The notes: generated from the sequence alone by a model not told the origin. A stretch of DNA of 64,000 nucleotides from Parapristionchus giblindavisi (GCA_943737045.1 CALSFV010000106.1:1-64000), one strand, 5' to 3'; positions 49,554 through 63,736 are shown, counted from the stretch's first letter. Program-made: numbers and translations.

Positions 49554-50503
49554 ATCATATCATCGTTTCACGCTGAATATTTAATTCGATTCTATATTGA
49601 TAAATCTATTCTTACAATAATCATGTCCATGCACCGAATGCATTTCTTTTATTATTATTCTGTTCTACAAATATATTAATCTTAAATATTAAAAATGCAT
49701 TAGCCGAACCTATAGAAGAATGAAATTCGACCAATGTACTGTGGGTGGTTTGCGTTAAATGGTGTCAAGAGTTTTCGAATTTTTTAAATGTCTGAGCGTA
49801 TTCCTACATAATCGATCATGTCTCATTCCAAGTAGACTCTCGAAAATTACGAAATAAGGTCGGAAAATATACGTAAAATAGGTTTTTCGAAGTTTTCACC
49901 TTTTCAAAGTCATTTTAAACGTGTGAATACAGCTCCGAAAAATGTAGATCTCGTCAGGAGAAAACTTTTTTGTGTTGGTACCAGCTCATTTGCTGCACTC
50001 TCAACGGAGCTGTGCGGTTTAGAAAAACCACCATATCGTAACTGTTTTTATATGAAATTGTATTATTATTTAGCGATGCAATGGGAGTGTCAGATAGTGA
50101 GTACAACGCAAGATGGACCATCAGTCGATAAAAAAGTAGCTTGTAATGTATTTTTCGAATGTTCGATTCAAGATGAAGAGATCGTTAATACTCTTACTCG
50201 TTGCATCGAGATATAGGAACTATATGATGGATACATTTCTTCGTTGCTTCCACATTGAATATATTTTATATGACAGTATTGATTGGGCGAGGATTATACA
50301 TAATATAACACAAAAACTACCAGAACTTCGCTTTAACTTAATATTCAATAGATTCTGAGAAATGAAAGATAAGAGTGGATAGGTTGTCCACACGTACGTA
50401 TGTTATCACTGTTACAATCATAATAATAATTCTATTATATTATCTGAGAGGGTTTTTAAAATATTTTTGATAAAACATTTGAGAACATGATGAACTCTCA
50501 CTA

Positions 50504-50762
50504 TTGAGCGTATAAAAATCACTTGTTATATTTGTAGAAGAGACTATTTCTTGTTTTGCATAGCTCTGAAACTATGCCGATCTCTTTTATATATCACATA
50601 GCGCGCGGCGAAGGTCAGCCGGGTTAGGGAGAGGCAGCGGAGAGACAATCGAGAGGCGGGGCGAGATCTATCCTAGCTCGATCAGACGATCTAGCTCGCT
50701 CAGACTTCCGTTCTTTAGAGCATAGTGTCATTTTCTTATGCAAGTACATTTTATACGCACAA
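50504..50762. mobile_element. 259 bp TA-flanked MITE, array copy c
   Basis: Third copy of the MITE at the homologous spacer position. Confidence 0.92.
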
Positions 50763-51086
50763 TACTGAAAATCATTATTAATCAGTATTGAATCCAAATC
50801 GTCTATTTCTTACGAATATGTCTATTACAGTATTAAATAAGGCTGAAAACTCCATTCGCTAGCTGTGTTTGCTTCAGGAAGTTCAGACTGAGAATCGTTC
50901 AAATCCTCACTACATTCACAATGTATTTGATAATTCTTGAAAAAATCCTATATCCAAGCTGTTTCTCCCATAATTTGTCAGATTTTGCTACTATAAAAGG
51001 TGAGATAGATTCCATGGAAGATACAACATCGACTTTATCTGCTTATTTTTCAATAATAGCATTTATTTTTGTATTTATTTTAGAAA

Positions 51087-53511
51087 ATGAACTTGTGTAC
51101 TCTTCTCCTTTCTTCAATCGTCGTCGTCAATGGATTCCCTTTCGAAAAAGTCGTTGAAGATCCACTCCCGGTTCATATTTAAAATATTTTCAAGTTTGAA
51201 AGCTTAACATTAAAAACAAAAACAATTCCTTAGGACGCTACGGATACTATTGACGTAAAAGACTCGATATGAGTAATGAAAATGGGGAAGACAAGGTAAT
51301 GTGTCAAGTTGTGTGAAGGGTGGAAAAAGGAAAAAAAATATGCAAATACGTTTTTAGATGATTGATCTTCTTCTAGGTTCCCCTCAATTTCCTTTCTCTG
51401 GAACAGATCAATGAACCATATGCTTCAGAACTATATGATGTATGTTGTCCAAGATATACATGGCCATCTAGCTACATTTTGATCATACCATAATGAATGA
51501 TATAATGACTGATATTTAAAGGGTGACATGATTCTAACTCCTGAACAAAAAGAATATTTGAATGCGCCAGAAAGAAAGGGAGTATTTCGTACCAAAAGAG
51601 GAGCTCCTATCGTCCTTGCACGAAGATGGCCCAAGAATCAACCTATTCCATTCTATTTCAATGCAAATATAAGTTAGTCTGCTTCATAATATGTAAATCG
51701 AAACATTTGCATTTAGCTGAACAAGCCCGGGTGAGAATACGTGAAGCAACAAAGATTATGTCAGCCAATACTTGTCTTGACTATAAAGAGAATGGAAGTG
51801 GACCTTCCAAGGTAATCAATCACAATATATCGCTATAAGTTATAAAGAAAATTCAGATTCATTTCTATAATGGTGGCGGATGTTCTTCGTATCTCGGAGC
51901 CCCTGCTACCGGATACGATTCACAGCTTTCCATGAAGACAGGCTGCGAAAGCGTGCGTATTAAAATAATTGTAATGTATATTTTTGTATTTAAGAATCTA
52001 GTTACTGTTCTACACGAAATGACGCACAATCTTGGTATTGCCCACACCCAGAGCAGGTATTTAATTATCCATTTTCTTACTGTGAAAAATACGCGTAATC
52101 GAAATAGCACTAATAGATATTTACACAATGCTTACTTTTTGTCGCAAAAACATCGACAAAAATATTAAATGTCATCGAATATTTCAGATTTGATCGCGAC
52201 CTTTACGTTACCGTTAACTATGGTGCGATGCAAAAAGGGATGGAGAAAAATTACGATAAGGTTATACATTTTCTACTATCATATATCAAATGTACCTGTT
52301 CCTGAATTCATTAAGATAGAAATATTATTATTATATTTTTTAAAGCATTGTATTTTCAGCTGACCAGTGAAGAAAACGGTAATTTCGGACTTCCTTATGA
52401 ATATGGAAGTGCCATGCATTATTCAGCATGTAAGTGGATTAATCGATAGAGATCAATCAATATAACTGTGTACATTATAGTTCATTGGAATACTAATAAA
52501 CAAGCAACAATGAATGCCAAAGATTCCGCTTATCAATACTCTATGGGCCAAGTAATACATTCAAAAAATCAATTTAATCTTTTCTTTTCTATCTCAGCAT
52601 CGTTACATGACCTTCAATGACTACAAACTAATCAATCTCTTGTACAACTGTAGTGGTTTGTTGAAATGATATACATAATTGTCTTTAATAGCATCCTCAA
52701 TTTATTTAGAAAATTGCAAGAACAATCTGAAATGTGAAAACGGAGGATACATTCACCCAAGAGATTGTAATAAGTAAGCCATATTCAATTATTTGCTCAT
52801 TTTATTATCAAAAGTAATATGTCCCTTTAAGGTGTGTTTGCAACGAATTCTATGCAGGTACACGATGTGAGAGAGAAAACGTTCCAGTTCAAAATGTCCA
52901 GGTTAGAGGTTTAAATCCAATTTGGATTTTAACATCACATTTGCAGAACACATACACTACGGCATTCGAGCAGGACGGCTTTGATTTCTCACACAATTTT
53001 AAAGACTATTCAAAATTCAAGACCGATGCAACGAGACTTATCAAGGTATCGTCCAACAGTTATTCTAATTCTAATTGTTTTGTTATAATCTAGGCGCCAA
53101 TTGGACGACGATTGAATATTACAATCACAAAAATGAATACTGCATATACAGGAGGATGTCCGATTTGTGAAGGATTTGGTGTTGAATTGAATGATGTAGA
53201 TCTTTCTCTCGTTGGCAAAATGTAAGTACATTCAATTTTAGACTTCACCATCTAATACAATGAATTATTTAGTTAGGAAATATATTTATATTCACTTCAA
53301 TTGATAGATTCTCACTTTCAGCTTTTGCTGTGACGCCAATAAAGGATTGTCATTCATTTCGAAATCAAATGTTGTCGGGTAAAACTTATTTTATTCATTA
53401 TTTCTAATGAATTTCTTACAATCAGTTAATCAAATCAAACATTTCAGATACAAGGCTTATTCATCGTATCAGTTCCCCTTCTCTGCGACAGTTACGTACA
53501 CAGTAGTGTGA
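51087..53511 (+). CDS. astacin metalloprotease, copy 6
   Basis: Exons are at copy 2 plus 15570. Apart from KR at the cleavage site it matches the copy 2 protein wherever I compared. It is the last copy with the MITE in its upstream spacer. Confidence 0.88.
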
Positions 53512-54784
53512 ATCATATCATCGTTTCACGCTGAATATTTAATTCGATTCTATATTGATAAATCTATTCTTACAATAATCATGTCCATGCACCGAATGCA
53601 TTTCTTTTATTATTATTCTGTTCTACAAATATATTAATCTTAAATATTAAAAATGCATTAGCCGAACCTATAGAAGAATGAAATTCGACCAATGTACTGT
53701 GGGTGGTTTGCGTTAAATGGTGTCAAGAGTTTTCGAATTTTTTAAATGTCTGAGCGTATTCCTACATAATCGATCATGTCTCATTCCAAGTAGACTCTCG
53801 AAAATTACGAAATAAGGTCGGAAAATATACGTAAAATAGGTTTTTCGAAGTTTTCACCTTTTCAAAGTCATTTTAAACGTGTGAATACAGCTCCGAAAAA
53901 TGTAGATCTCGTCAGGAGAAAACTTTTTTGTGTTGGTACCAGCTCATTTGCTGCACTCTCAACGGAGCTGTGCGGTTTAGAAAAACCACCATATCGTAAC
54001 TGTTTTTATATGAAATTGTATTATTATTTAGCGATGCAATGGGAGTGTCAGATAGTGAGTACAACGCAAGATGGACCATCAGTCGATAAAAAAGTAGCTT
54101 GTAATGTATTTTTCGAATGTTCGATTCAAGATGAAGAGATCGTTAATACTTTTACTCGTTGCATCGAGATATAGGAACTATATGATGGATACATTTCTTC
54201 GTTGCTTCCACATTGAATATATTTTATATGACAGTATTGATTGGGCGAGGATTATACATAATATAACACAAAAACTACCAGAACTTCGCTTTAACTTAAT
54301 ATTCAATAGAATCTGAGAAATGAAAGATAAGAGTGGATAGGTTGTCCACACGTACGTATGTTATCACTGTTTCAATCATAATAATAATTCTATTATATTA
54401 TCTGAGAGGGTTTTTTAAAATATTTTTGATAAAACATTTGAGAACATGATGAACTCTCACTACTGAAAATCATTATTAATCAGTATTGAATCCAAATCGT
54501 CTATTTCTTACGAATATGTCTATTACAGTATTAAATAAGGCTGAAAACTCCATTCGCTAGCTGTGTTTGCTTCAGGAAGTTCAGACTGAGAATCGTTCAA
54601 ATCCTCACTACATTCACAATGTATTTGATAATTCTTGAAAAAATCCTATATCCAAGCTGTTTCTCCCATAATTTGTCAGATTTTGCTACTATAAAAGGTG
54701 AGATAGATTCCATGGAAGATACAACATCGACTTTATCTGCTTATTTTTCAATAATAGCATTTATTTTTGTATTTATTTTAGAAA

Positions 54785-57209
54785 ATGAACTTGTGTACTC
54801 TTCTCCTTTCTTCAATCGTCGTCGTCAATGGATTCCCTTTCGAAAAAGTCGTTGAAGATCCACTCCCGGTTCATATTTAAAATATTTTCAAGTTTGAAAG
54901 CTTAACATTAAAAACAAAAACAATTCCTTAGGACGCTACGGATACTATTGACGTAAAAGACTCGATATGAGTAATGAAAATGGGGAAGACAAGGTAATGT
55001 GTCAAGTTGTGTGAAGGGTGGAAAAAGGAAAAAAAATATGCAAATACGTTTTTAGATGATTGATCTTCTTCTAGGTTCCCCTCAATTTCCTTTCTCTGGA
55101 ACAGATCAATGAACCATATGCTTCAGAACTATATGATGTATGTTGTCCAAGATATACATGGCCATCTAGCTACATTTTGATCATACCATAATGAATGATA
55201 TAATGACTGATATTTAAAGGGTGACATGATTCTAACTCCTGAACAAAAAGAATATTTGAATGCGCCAGAAAGAAAGGGAGTATTTCGTACCAAAAGAGGA
55301 GCTCCTATCGTCCTTGCACGAAGATGGCCCAAGAATCAACCTATTCCATTCTATTTCAATGCAAATATAAGTTAGTCTGCTTCATAATATGTAAAACGAA
55401 ACATTTGCATTTAGCTGAACAAGCCCGGGTGAGAATACGTGAAGCAACAAAAATTATGTCAGCCAATACTTGTCTTGACTATAAAGAGAATGGAAGTGGA
55501 CCTTCCAAGGTAATCAATCACAATATATCGCTATAAGTTATAAAGAAAATTCAGATTCATTTCTATAATGGTGGCGGATGTTCTTCGTATCTCGGAGCCC
55601 CTGCTACCGGATACGATTCACAGCTTTCCATGAAGACAGGCTGCGAAAGCGTGCGTATTAAAATAATTGTAATGTATATTTTTGTATTTAAGAATCTAGT
55701 TACTGTTCTACACGAAATGACGCACAATCTTGGTATTGCCCACACCCAGAGCAGGTATTTTATTATCCATTTTCTTACTGTGAAAAATACGCGTAATCGA
55801 AATAGCACTAATAGATATTTACACAATGCTTACTTTTTGTCGCAAAAACATCGACAAAAATATTAAATGTCATCGAATATTTCAGATTTGATCGCGACCT
55901 TTACGTTACCGTTAACTATGGTGCGATGCAAAAAGGGATGGAGAAAAATTACGATAAGGTTATAGATTTTCTACTATCATATATCAAATGTACCTGTTCC
56001 TGAATTCATTAAGATAGAAATATTATTATTATATTTTTTAAAGCATTGTATTTTCAGCTGACCAGTGAAGAAAACGGTAATTTCGGACTTCCTTATGAAT
56101 ATGGAAGTGCCATGCATTATTCAGCATGTAAGTGGATTAATCGATAGAGATAAATCAATATAACTGTGTACATTATAGTTCATTGGAATACTAATAAACA
56201 AGCAACAATGAATGCCAAAGATTCCGCTTATCAATACTCTATGGGCCAAGTAATACATTCAAAAAATCAATTTAATCTTTTCTTTTCTATCTCAGCATCG
56301 TTACATGACCTTCAATGACTACAAACTAATCAATCTCTTGTACAACTGTAGTGGTTTGTTGAAATGATATACATAATTGTCTTTAATAGCATCCTCAATT
56401 TATTTAGAAAATTGCAAGAACAATCTGAAATGTGAAAACGGAGGATACATTCACCCAAGAGATTGTAATAAGTAAGCCATATTCAATTATTTGCTCATTT
56501 TATTATCAAAAGTAATATGTCCCTTTAAGGTGTGTTTGCAACGAATTCTATGCAGGTACACGATGTGAGAGAGAAAACGTTCCAGTTCAAAATGTCCAGG
56601 TTAGAGGTTTAAATCCAATTTGGATTTTAACATCACATTTGCAGAACACATACACTACGGCATTCGAGCAGGACGGCTTTGATTTCTCACACAATTTTAA
56701 AGACTATTCAAAATTCAAGACCGATGCAACGAGACTTATCAAGGTATCGTCCAACAGTTATTCTAATTCTAATTGTTTTGTTATAATCTAGGCGCCAATT
56801 GGACGACGATTGAATATTACAATCACAAACATGAATACTGCATATACAGGAGGATGTCCGATTTGTGAAGGATTTGGTGTTGAATTGAATGATGTAGATC
56901 TTTCTCTCGTTGGCAAAATGTAAGTACATTCAATTTTAGACTTCACCATCTAATACAATGAATTATTTAGTTAGGAAATATATTTATATTCACTTCAATT
57001 GATAGATTCTCACTTTCAGCTTTTGCTGTGACGCCAATAAAGGATTGTCATTCATTTCGAAATCAAATGTTGTCGGGTAAAACTTATTTTATTCATTATT
57101 TCTAATGAATTTCTTACAATCAGTTAATCAAATCAAACATTTCAGATACAAGGCTTATTCATCGTATCAGTTCCCCTTCTCTGCGACAGTTACGTACACA
57201 GTAGTGTGA
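54785..57209 (+). CDS. astacin metalloprotease, copy 7
   Basis: Exons are at copy 2 plus 19268. The coding sequence is intact. Lys to Asn in exon 15 (ITNMNT, near 56829) is shared only with copy 8. Several private intron changes occur, and intron 7 starts GTATTTTA as in copy 1 where the others have GTATTTAA. Confidence 0.88.
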
Positions 57210-58482
57210 ATCATATCATCGTTTCACGCTGAATATTTAATTCGATTCTATATTGATAAATCTATTCTTACAATAATCATGTCCATGCACCGAATGCATT
57301 TCTTTTATTATTATTCTGTTCTACAAATATATTAATCTTAAATATTAAAAATGCATTAGCCGAACCTATAGAAGAATGAAATTCGACCAATGTACTGTGG
57401 GTGGTTTGCGTTAAATGGTGTCAAGAGTTTTCGAATTTTTTAAATGTCTGAGCGTATTCCTACATAATCGATCATGTCTCATTCCAAGTAGACTCTCGAA
57501 AATTACGAAATAAGGTCGGAAAATATACGTAAAATAGGTTTTTCGAAGTTTTCACCTTTTCAAAGTCATTTTAAACGTGTGAATACAGCTCCGAAAAATG
57601 TAGATCTCGTCAGGAGAAAACTTTTTTGTGTTGGTACCAGCTCATTTGCTGCACTCTCAACGGAGCTGTGCGGTTTAGAAAAACCACCATATCGTAACTG
57701 TTTTTATATGAAATTGTATTATTATTTAGCGATGCAATGGGAGTGTCAGATAGTGAGTACAACGCAAGATGGACCATCAGTCGATAAAAAAGTAGCTTGT
57801 AATGTATTTTTCGAATGTTCGATTCAAGATGAAGAGATCGTTAATACTTTTACTCGTTGCATCGAGATATAGGAACTATATGATGGATACATTTCTTCGT
57901 TGCTTCCACATTGAATATATTTTATATGACAGTATTGATTGGGCGAGGATTATACATAATATAACACAAAAACTACCAGAACTTCGCTTTAACTTAATAT
58001 TCAATAGAATCTGAGAAATGAAAGATAAGAGTGGATAGGTTGTCCACACGTACGTATGTTATCACTGTTACAATCATAATAATAATTCTATTATATAATC
58101 TGAGAGGGTTTTTTAAAATATTTTTGATAAAACATTTGAGAACATGATGAACTCTCACTACTGAAAATCATTATTAATCAGTATTGAATCCAAATCGTCT
58201 ATTTCTTACGAATATGTCTATTACAGTATTAAATAAGGCTGAAAACTCCATTCGCTAGCTGTGTTTGCTTCAGGAAGTTCAGACTGAGAATCGTTCAAAT
58301 CCTCACTACATTCACAATGTATTTGATAATTCTTGAAAAAATCCTATATCCAAGCTGTTTCTCCCATAATTTGTCAGATTTTGCTACTATAAAAGGTGAG
58401 ATAGATTCCATGGAAGATACAACATCGACTTTATCTGCTTATTTTTCAATAATAGCATTTATTTTTGTATTTATTTTAGAAA

Positions 58483-60907
58483 ATGAACTTGTGTACTCTT
58501 CTCCTTTCTTCAATCGTCGTCGTCAATGGATTCCCTTTCGAAAAAGTCGTTGAAGATCCACTCCCGGTTCATATTTAAAATATTTTCAAGTTTGAAAGCT
58601 TAACATTAAAAACAAAAACAATTCCTTAGGACGCTACGGATACTATTGACGTAAAAGACTCGATATGAGTAATGAAAATGGGGAAGACAAGGTAATGTGT
58701 CAAGTTGTGTGAAGGGTGGAAAAAGGAAAAAAAATATGCAAATACGTTTTTAGATGATTGATCTTCTTCTAGGTTCCCCTCAATTTCCTTTCTCTGGAAC
58801 AGATCAATGAACCATATGCTTCAGAACTATATGATGTATGTTGTCCAAGATATACATGGCCATCTAGCTACATTTTGATCATACCATAATGAATGATATA
58901 ATGACTGATATTTAAAGGGTGACATGATTCTAACTCCTGAACAAAAAGAATATTTGAATGCGCCAGAAAGAAAGGGAGTATTTCGTACCAAAAGAGGAGC
59001 TCCTATCGTCCTTGCACGAAGATGGCCCAAGAATCAACGTATTCCATTCTATTTCAATGCAAATATAAGTTAGTCTGCTTCATAATATGTAAATCGAAAC
59101 ATTTGCATTTAGCTGAACAAGCCCGGGTGAGAATACGTGAAGCAACAAAGATTATGTCAGCCAATACTTGTCTTGACTATAAAGAGAATGGAAGTGGACC
59201 TTCCAAGGTAATCAATCACAATATATCGCTATAAGTTATAAAGAAAATTCAGATTCATTTCTATAATGGTGGCGGATGTTCTTCGTATCTCGGAGCCCCT
59301 GCTACCGGATACGATTCACAGCTTTCCATGAAGACAGGCTGCGAAAGCGTGCGTATTAAAATAATTGTAATGTATATTTTTGTATTTAAGAATCTTGTTA
59401 CTGTTCTACACGAAATGACGCACAATCTTGGTATTGCCCACACCCAGAGCAGGTATTTAATTATCCATTTTCTTACTGTGAAAAATACGCGTAATCGAAA
59501 TAGCACTAATAGATATTTACACAATGCTTACTTTTTGTCGCAAAAACATCGACAAAAATATTAAATGTCATCGAATATTTCAGATTTGATCGCGACCTTT
59601 ACGTTACCGTTAACTATGGTGCGATGCAAAAAGGGATGGAGAAAAATTACGATAAGGTTATACATTTTCTACTATCATATATCAAATGTACCTGTTCCTG
59701 AATTCATTAAGATAGAAATATTATTATTATATTTTTTAAAGCATTGTATTTTCAGCTGACCAGTGAAGAAAACGGTAATTTCGGACTTCCTTATGAATAT
59801 GGAAGTGCCATGCATTATTCAGCATGTAAGTGGATTAATCGATAGAGATCAATCAATATAACTGTGTACATTATAGTTCATTGGAATACTAATAAACAAG
59901 CAACAATGAATGCCAAAGATTCCGCTTATCAATACTCTATGGGCCAAGTAATACATTCAAAAAATCAATTTAATCTTTTCTTTTCTATCTCAGCATCGTT
60001 ACATGACCTTCAATGACTACAAACTAATCAATCTCTTGTACAACTGTAGTGGTTTGTTGAAATGATATACATAATTGTCTTTAATAGCATCCTCAATTTA
60101 TTTAGAAAATTGCAAGAACAATCTGAAATGTGAAAACGGAGGATACATTCACCCAAGAGATTGTAATAAGTAAGCCATATTCAATTATTTGCTCATTTTA
60201 TTATCAAAAGTAATATGTCCCTTTAAGGTGTGTTTGCAACGAATTCTATGCAGGTACACGATGTGAGAGAGAAAACGTTCCAGTTCAAAATGTCCAGGTT
60301 AGAGGTTTAAATCCAATTTGGATTTTAACATCACATTTGCAGAACACATACACTACGGCATTCGAGCAGGACGGCTTTGATTTCTCACACAATTTTAAAG
60401 ACTATTCAAAATTCAAGACCGATGCAACGAGACTTATCAAGGTATCGTCCAACAGTTATTCTAATTCTAATTGTTTTGTTATAATCTAGGCGCCAATTGG
60501 ACGACGATTGAATATTACAATCACAAACATGAATACTGCATATACAGGAGGATGTCCGATTTGTGAAGGATTTGGTGTTGAATTGAATGATGTAGATCTT
60601 TCTCTCGTTGGCAAAATGTAAGTACATTCAATTTTAGACTTCACCATCTAATACAATGAATTATTTAGTTAGGAAATATATTTATATTCACTTCAATTGA
60701 TAGATTCTCACTTTCAGCTTTTGCTGTGACGCCAATAAAGGATTGTCATTCATTTCGAAATCAAATGTTGTCGGGTAAAACTTATTTTATTCATTATTTC
60801 TAATGAATTTCTTACAATCAGTTAATCAAATCAAACATTTCAGATACAAGGCTTATTCATCGTATCAGTTCCCCTTCTCTGCGACAGTTACGTACACAGT
60901 AGTGTGA
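58483..60907 (+). CDS. astacin metalloprotease, copy 8
   Basis: Exons are at copy 2 plus 22966. The coding sequence is intact. Private Pro to Arg in exon 4 (WPKNQRIPF, near 59039), close to the mature N-terminus. It shares the exon 15 Lys to Asn change with copy 7. Confidence 0.88.
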
Positions 60908-62180
60908 ATCATATCATCGTTTCACGCTGAATATTTAATTCGATTCTATATTGATAAATCTATTCTTACAATAATCATGTCCATGCACCGAATGCATTTC
61001 TTTTATTATTATTCTGTTCTACAAATATATTAATCTTAAATATTAAAAATGCATTAGCCGAACCTATAGAAGAATGAAATTCGACCAATGTACTGTGGGT
61101 GGTTTGCGTTAAATGGTGTCAAGAGTTTTCGAATTTTTTAAATGTCTGAGCGTATTCCTACATAATCGATCATGTCTCATTCCAAGTAGACTCTCGAAAA
61201 TTACGAAATAAGGTCGGAAAATATACGTAAAATAGGTTTTTCGAAGTTTTCACCTTTTCAAAGTCATTTTAAACGTGTGAATACAGCTCCGAAAAATGTA
61301 GATCTCGTCAGGAGAAAACTTTTTTGTGTTGGTACCAGCTCATTTGCTGCACTCTCAACGGAGCTGTGCGGTTTAGAAAAACCACCATATCGTAACTGTT
61401 TTTATATGAAATTGTATTATTATTTAGCGATGCAATGGGAGTGTCAGATAGTGAGTACAACGCAAGATGGACCATCAGTCGATAAAAAAGTAGCTTGTAA
61501 TGTATTTTTCGAATGTTCGATTCAAGATGAAGAGATCGTTAATACTTTTACTCGTTGCATCGAGATATAGGAACTATATGATGGATACATTTCTTCGTTG
61601 CTTCCACATTGAATATATTTTATATGACAGTATTGATTGGGCGAGGATTATACATAATATAACACAAAAACTACCAGAACTTCGCTTTAACTTAATATTC
61701 AATAGAATCTGAGAAATGAAAGATAAGAGTGGATAGGTTGTCCACACGTACGTATGTTATCACTGTTACAATCATAATAATAATTCTATTATATAATCTG
61801 AGAGGGTTTTTTAAAATATTTTTGATAAAACATTTGAGAACATGATGAACTCTCACTACTGAAAATCATTATTAATCAGTATTGAATCCAAATCGTCTAT
61901 TTCTTACGAATATGTCTATTACAGTATTAAATAAGGCTGAAAACTCCATTCGCTAGCTGTGTTTGCTTCAGGAAGTTCAGACTGAGAATCGTTCAAATCC
62001 TCACTACATTCACAATGTATTTGATAATTCTTGAAAAAATCCTATATCCAAGCTGTTTCTCCCATAATTTGTCAGATTTTGCTACTATAAAAGGTGAGAT
62101 AGATTCCATGGAAGATACAACATCGACTTTATCTGCTTATTTTTCAATAATAGCATTTATTTTTGTATTTATTTTAGAAA

Positions 62181-63149
62181 ATGAACTTGTGTACTCTTCT
62201 CCTTTCTTCAATCGTCGTCGTCAATGGATTCCCTTTCGAAAAAGTCGTTGAAGATCCACTCCCGGTTCATATTTAAAATATTTTCAAGTTTGAAAGCTTA
62301 ACATTAAAAACAAAAACAATTCCTTAGGACGCTACGGATACTATTGACGTAAAAGACTCGATATGAGTAATGAAAATGGGGAAGACAAGGTAATGTGTCA
62401 AGTTGTGTGAAGGGTGGAAAAAGGAAAAAAATATGCAAATACGTTTTTAGATGATTGATCTTCTTCTAGGTTCCCCTCAATTTCCTTTCTCTGGAACAGA
62501 TCAATGAACCATATGCTTCAGAACTATATGATGTATGTTGTCCAAGATATACATGGCCATCTAGCTACATTTTGATCATACCATAATGAATGATATAATG
62601 ACTGATATTTAAAGGGTGACATGATTCTAACTCCTGAACAAAAAGAATATTTGAATGCGCCAGAAAGAAAGGGAGTATTTCGTACCAAAAGAGGAGCTCC
62701 TATCGTCCTTGCACGAAGATGGCCCAAGAATCAACCTATTCCATTCTATTTCAATGCAAATATAAGTTAGTCTGCTTCATAATATGTAAATCGAAACATT
62801 TGCATTTAGCTGAACAAGCCCGGGTGAGAATACGTGAAGCAACAAAGATTATGTCAGCCAATACTTGTCTTGACTATAAAGAGAATGGAAGTGGACCTTC
62901 CAAGGTAATCAATCACAATATATCGCTATAAGTTATAAAGAAAATTCAGATTCATTTCTATAATGGTGGCGGATGTTCTTCGTATCTCGGAGCCCCTGCT
63001 ACCGGATACGATTCACAGCTTTCCATGAAGACAGGCTGCGAAAGCGTGCGTATTAAAATAATTGTAATGTATATTTTTGTATTTAAGAATCTAGTTACTG
63101 TTCTACACGAAATGACGCACAATCTTGGTATTGCCCACACCCAGAGCAG
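62181..63149 (+). pseudogene. astacin metalloprotease, copy 9, 3'-truncated
   Basis: Exon 1 is at copy 2 plus 26664. Exons 2-7 are at plus 26663 after a one-A deletion in intron 2. Similarity to the array stops at 63199 inside intron 7, directly after the zinc-motif exon (63088-63149). The Met-turn, EGF-like and CUB parts are absent from the window, so it cannot make a full protease unless the remainder lies beyond a large insertion. Confidence 0.85.
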
Positions 63150-63204
63150 GTATTTAATTATCCATTTTCTTACTGTGAAAAATACGCGTAATCGAAATAA
63201 GAGA

Positions 63205-63451
63205 GTAGTGGGCGCTTCCGTGACCAAGTTTTCAGGATGAGGGAAATCCTGGGATTTCTGGATTACCGGAGTACAGTACCTGGATTTACCCGGTATTCCA
63301 GAGACTGTACTCCGACAATCCATAAATCCGAGGATTGTACTCATCCTGAGGAGTTGGTCACGGAAGAGCACTTGTCCTCATCCTGAGGAGTTGGTCACAG
63401 AAGCGAACTTGCCATCATCCTGAAAAGTTGGTTACAGAAGAGCTCCGATCT
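63205..63451. repeat. hairpin repeat with three 37 bp tandem units
   Basis: Segment 63215-63240 (CTTCCGTGACCAAGTTTTCA...) is the near-inverse of 63341-63366. Between them, nested inverses such as CGGAGTACAGT/ACTGTACTCCG extend the stem. The right arm is repeated at 63341, 63378 and 63415 (TCATCCTGAGGAGTTGGTCA, period 37). Confidence 0.8.
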
Positions 63452-63467
63452 TTTGCGGTTTCCAGCA

Positions 63468-63522
63468 GGAGTCGAACCAACGGGGTGATGAGTCCCAATC
63501 GAAAACGTTAACCACTGAGCCA
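63468..63522 (-). other. tRNA-like module (Pol III A and B boxes)
   Basis: On the minus strand TGGCTCAGTGG (63522-63512) is an exact A-box and GGTTCGACTCC (63478-63468) an exact B-box, 33 nt apart. The D and acceptor stems do not pair, so this is a tRNA-derived relic. Confidence 0.55.
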
Positions 63523-63589
63523 TATGTATCACTGAGCACTATCCTCTAGGGGCACATCAAGTAGTTAGGGGTAGCCGGGTGACGCTAAA

Positions 63590-63688
63590 CAAACATCTGG
63601 TCAGTCTCGTTGTCTGCAATCTCTCTCTTTCTCTCCTCCGCTCTGATCTTTTGCACGCTAAACAACCATCTAGTCCGTCTCGTTGTCT

Positions 63689-63736
<48 letters not shown>

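Larger units (their letters stand above)
29258..63199 (+). repeat. tandem array of astacin gene units
   Basis: Head-to-tail units of 3697 bp, or 3957-3958 bp where a 259 bp MITE sits in the spacer (before copies 4, 5 and 6). It starts with an orphan exon 17 and ends in intron 7 of copy 9. Units differ by sparse substitutions and few indels. No other gene type is present inside. Confidence 0.97.

Noticed and set aside
29258..63199. CRISPR-like array or assembly stutter
   Set aside because: Units are 3.7 kb genes, not short repeats. Private insertions, deletions and substitutions in different units argue against a simple assembly duplication, though copy number remains uncertain.
32164..63371. 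Recurrent frames of 64-87 codons on both strands in every array unit
   Set aside because: Several are antisense to astacin exons or run through introns. They recur only because the units are nearly identical.
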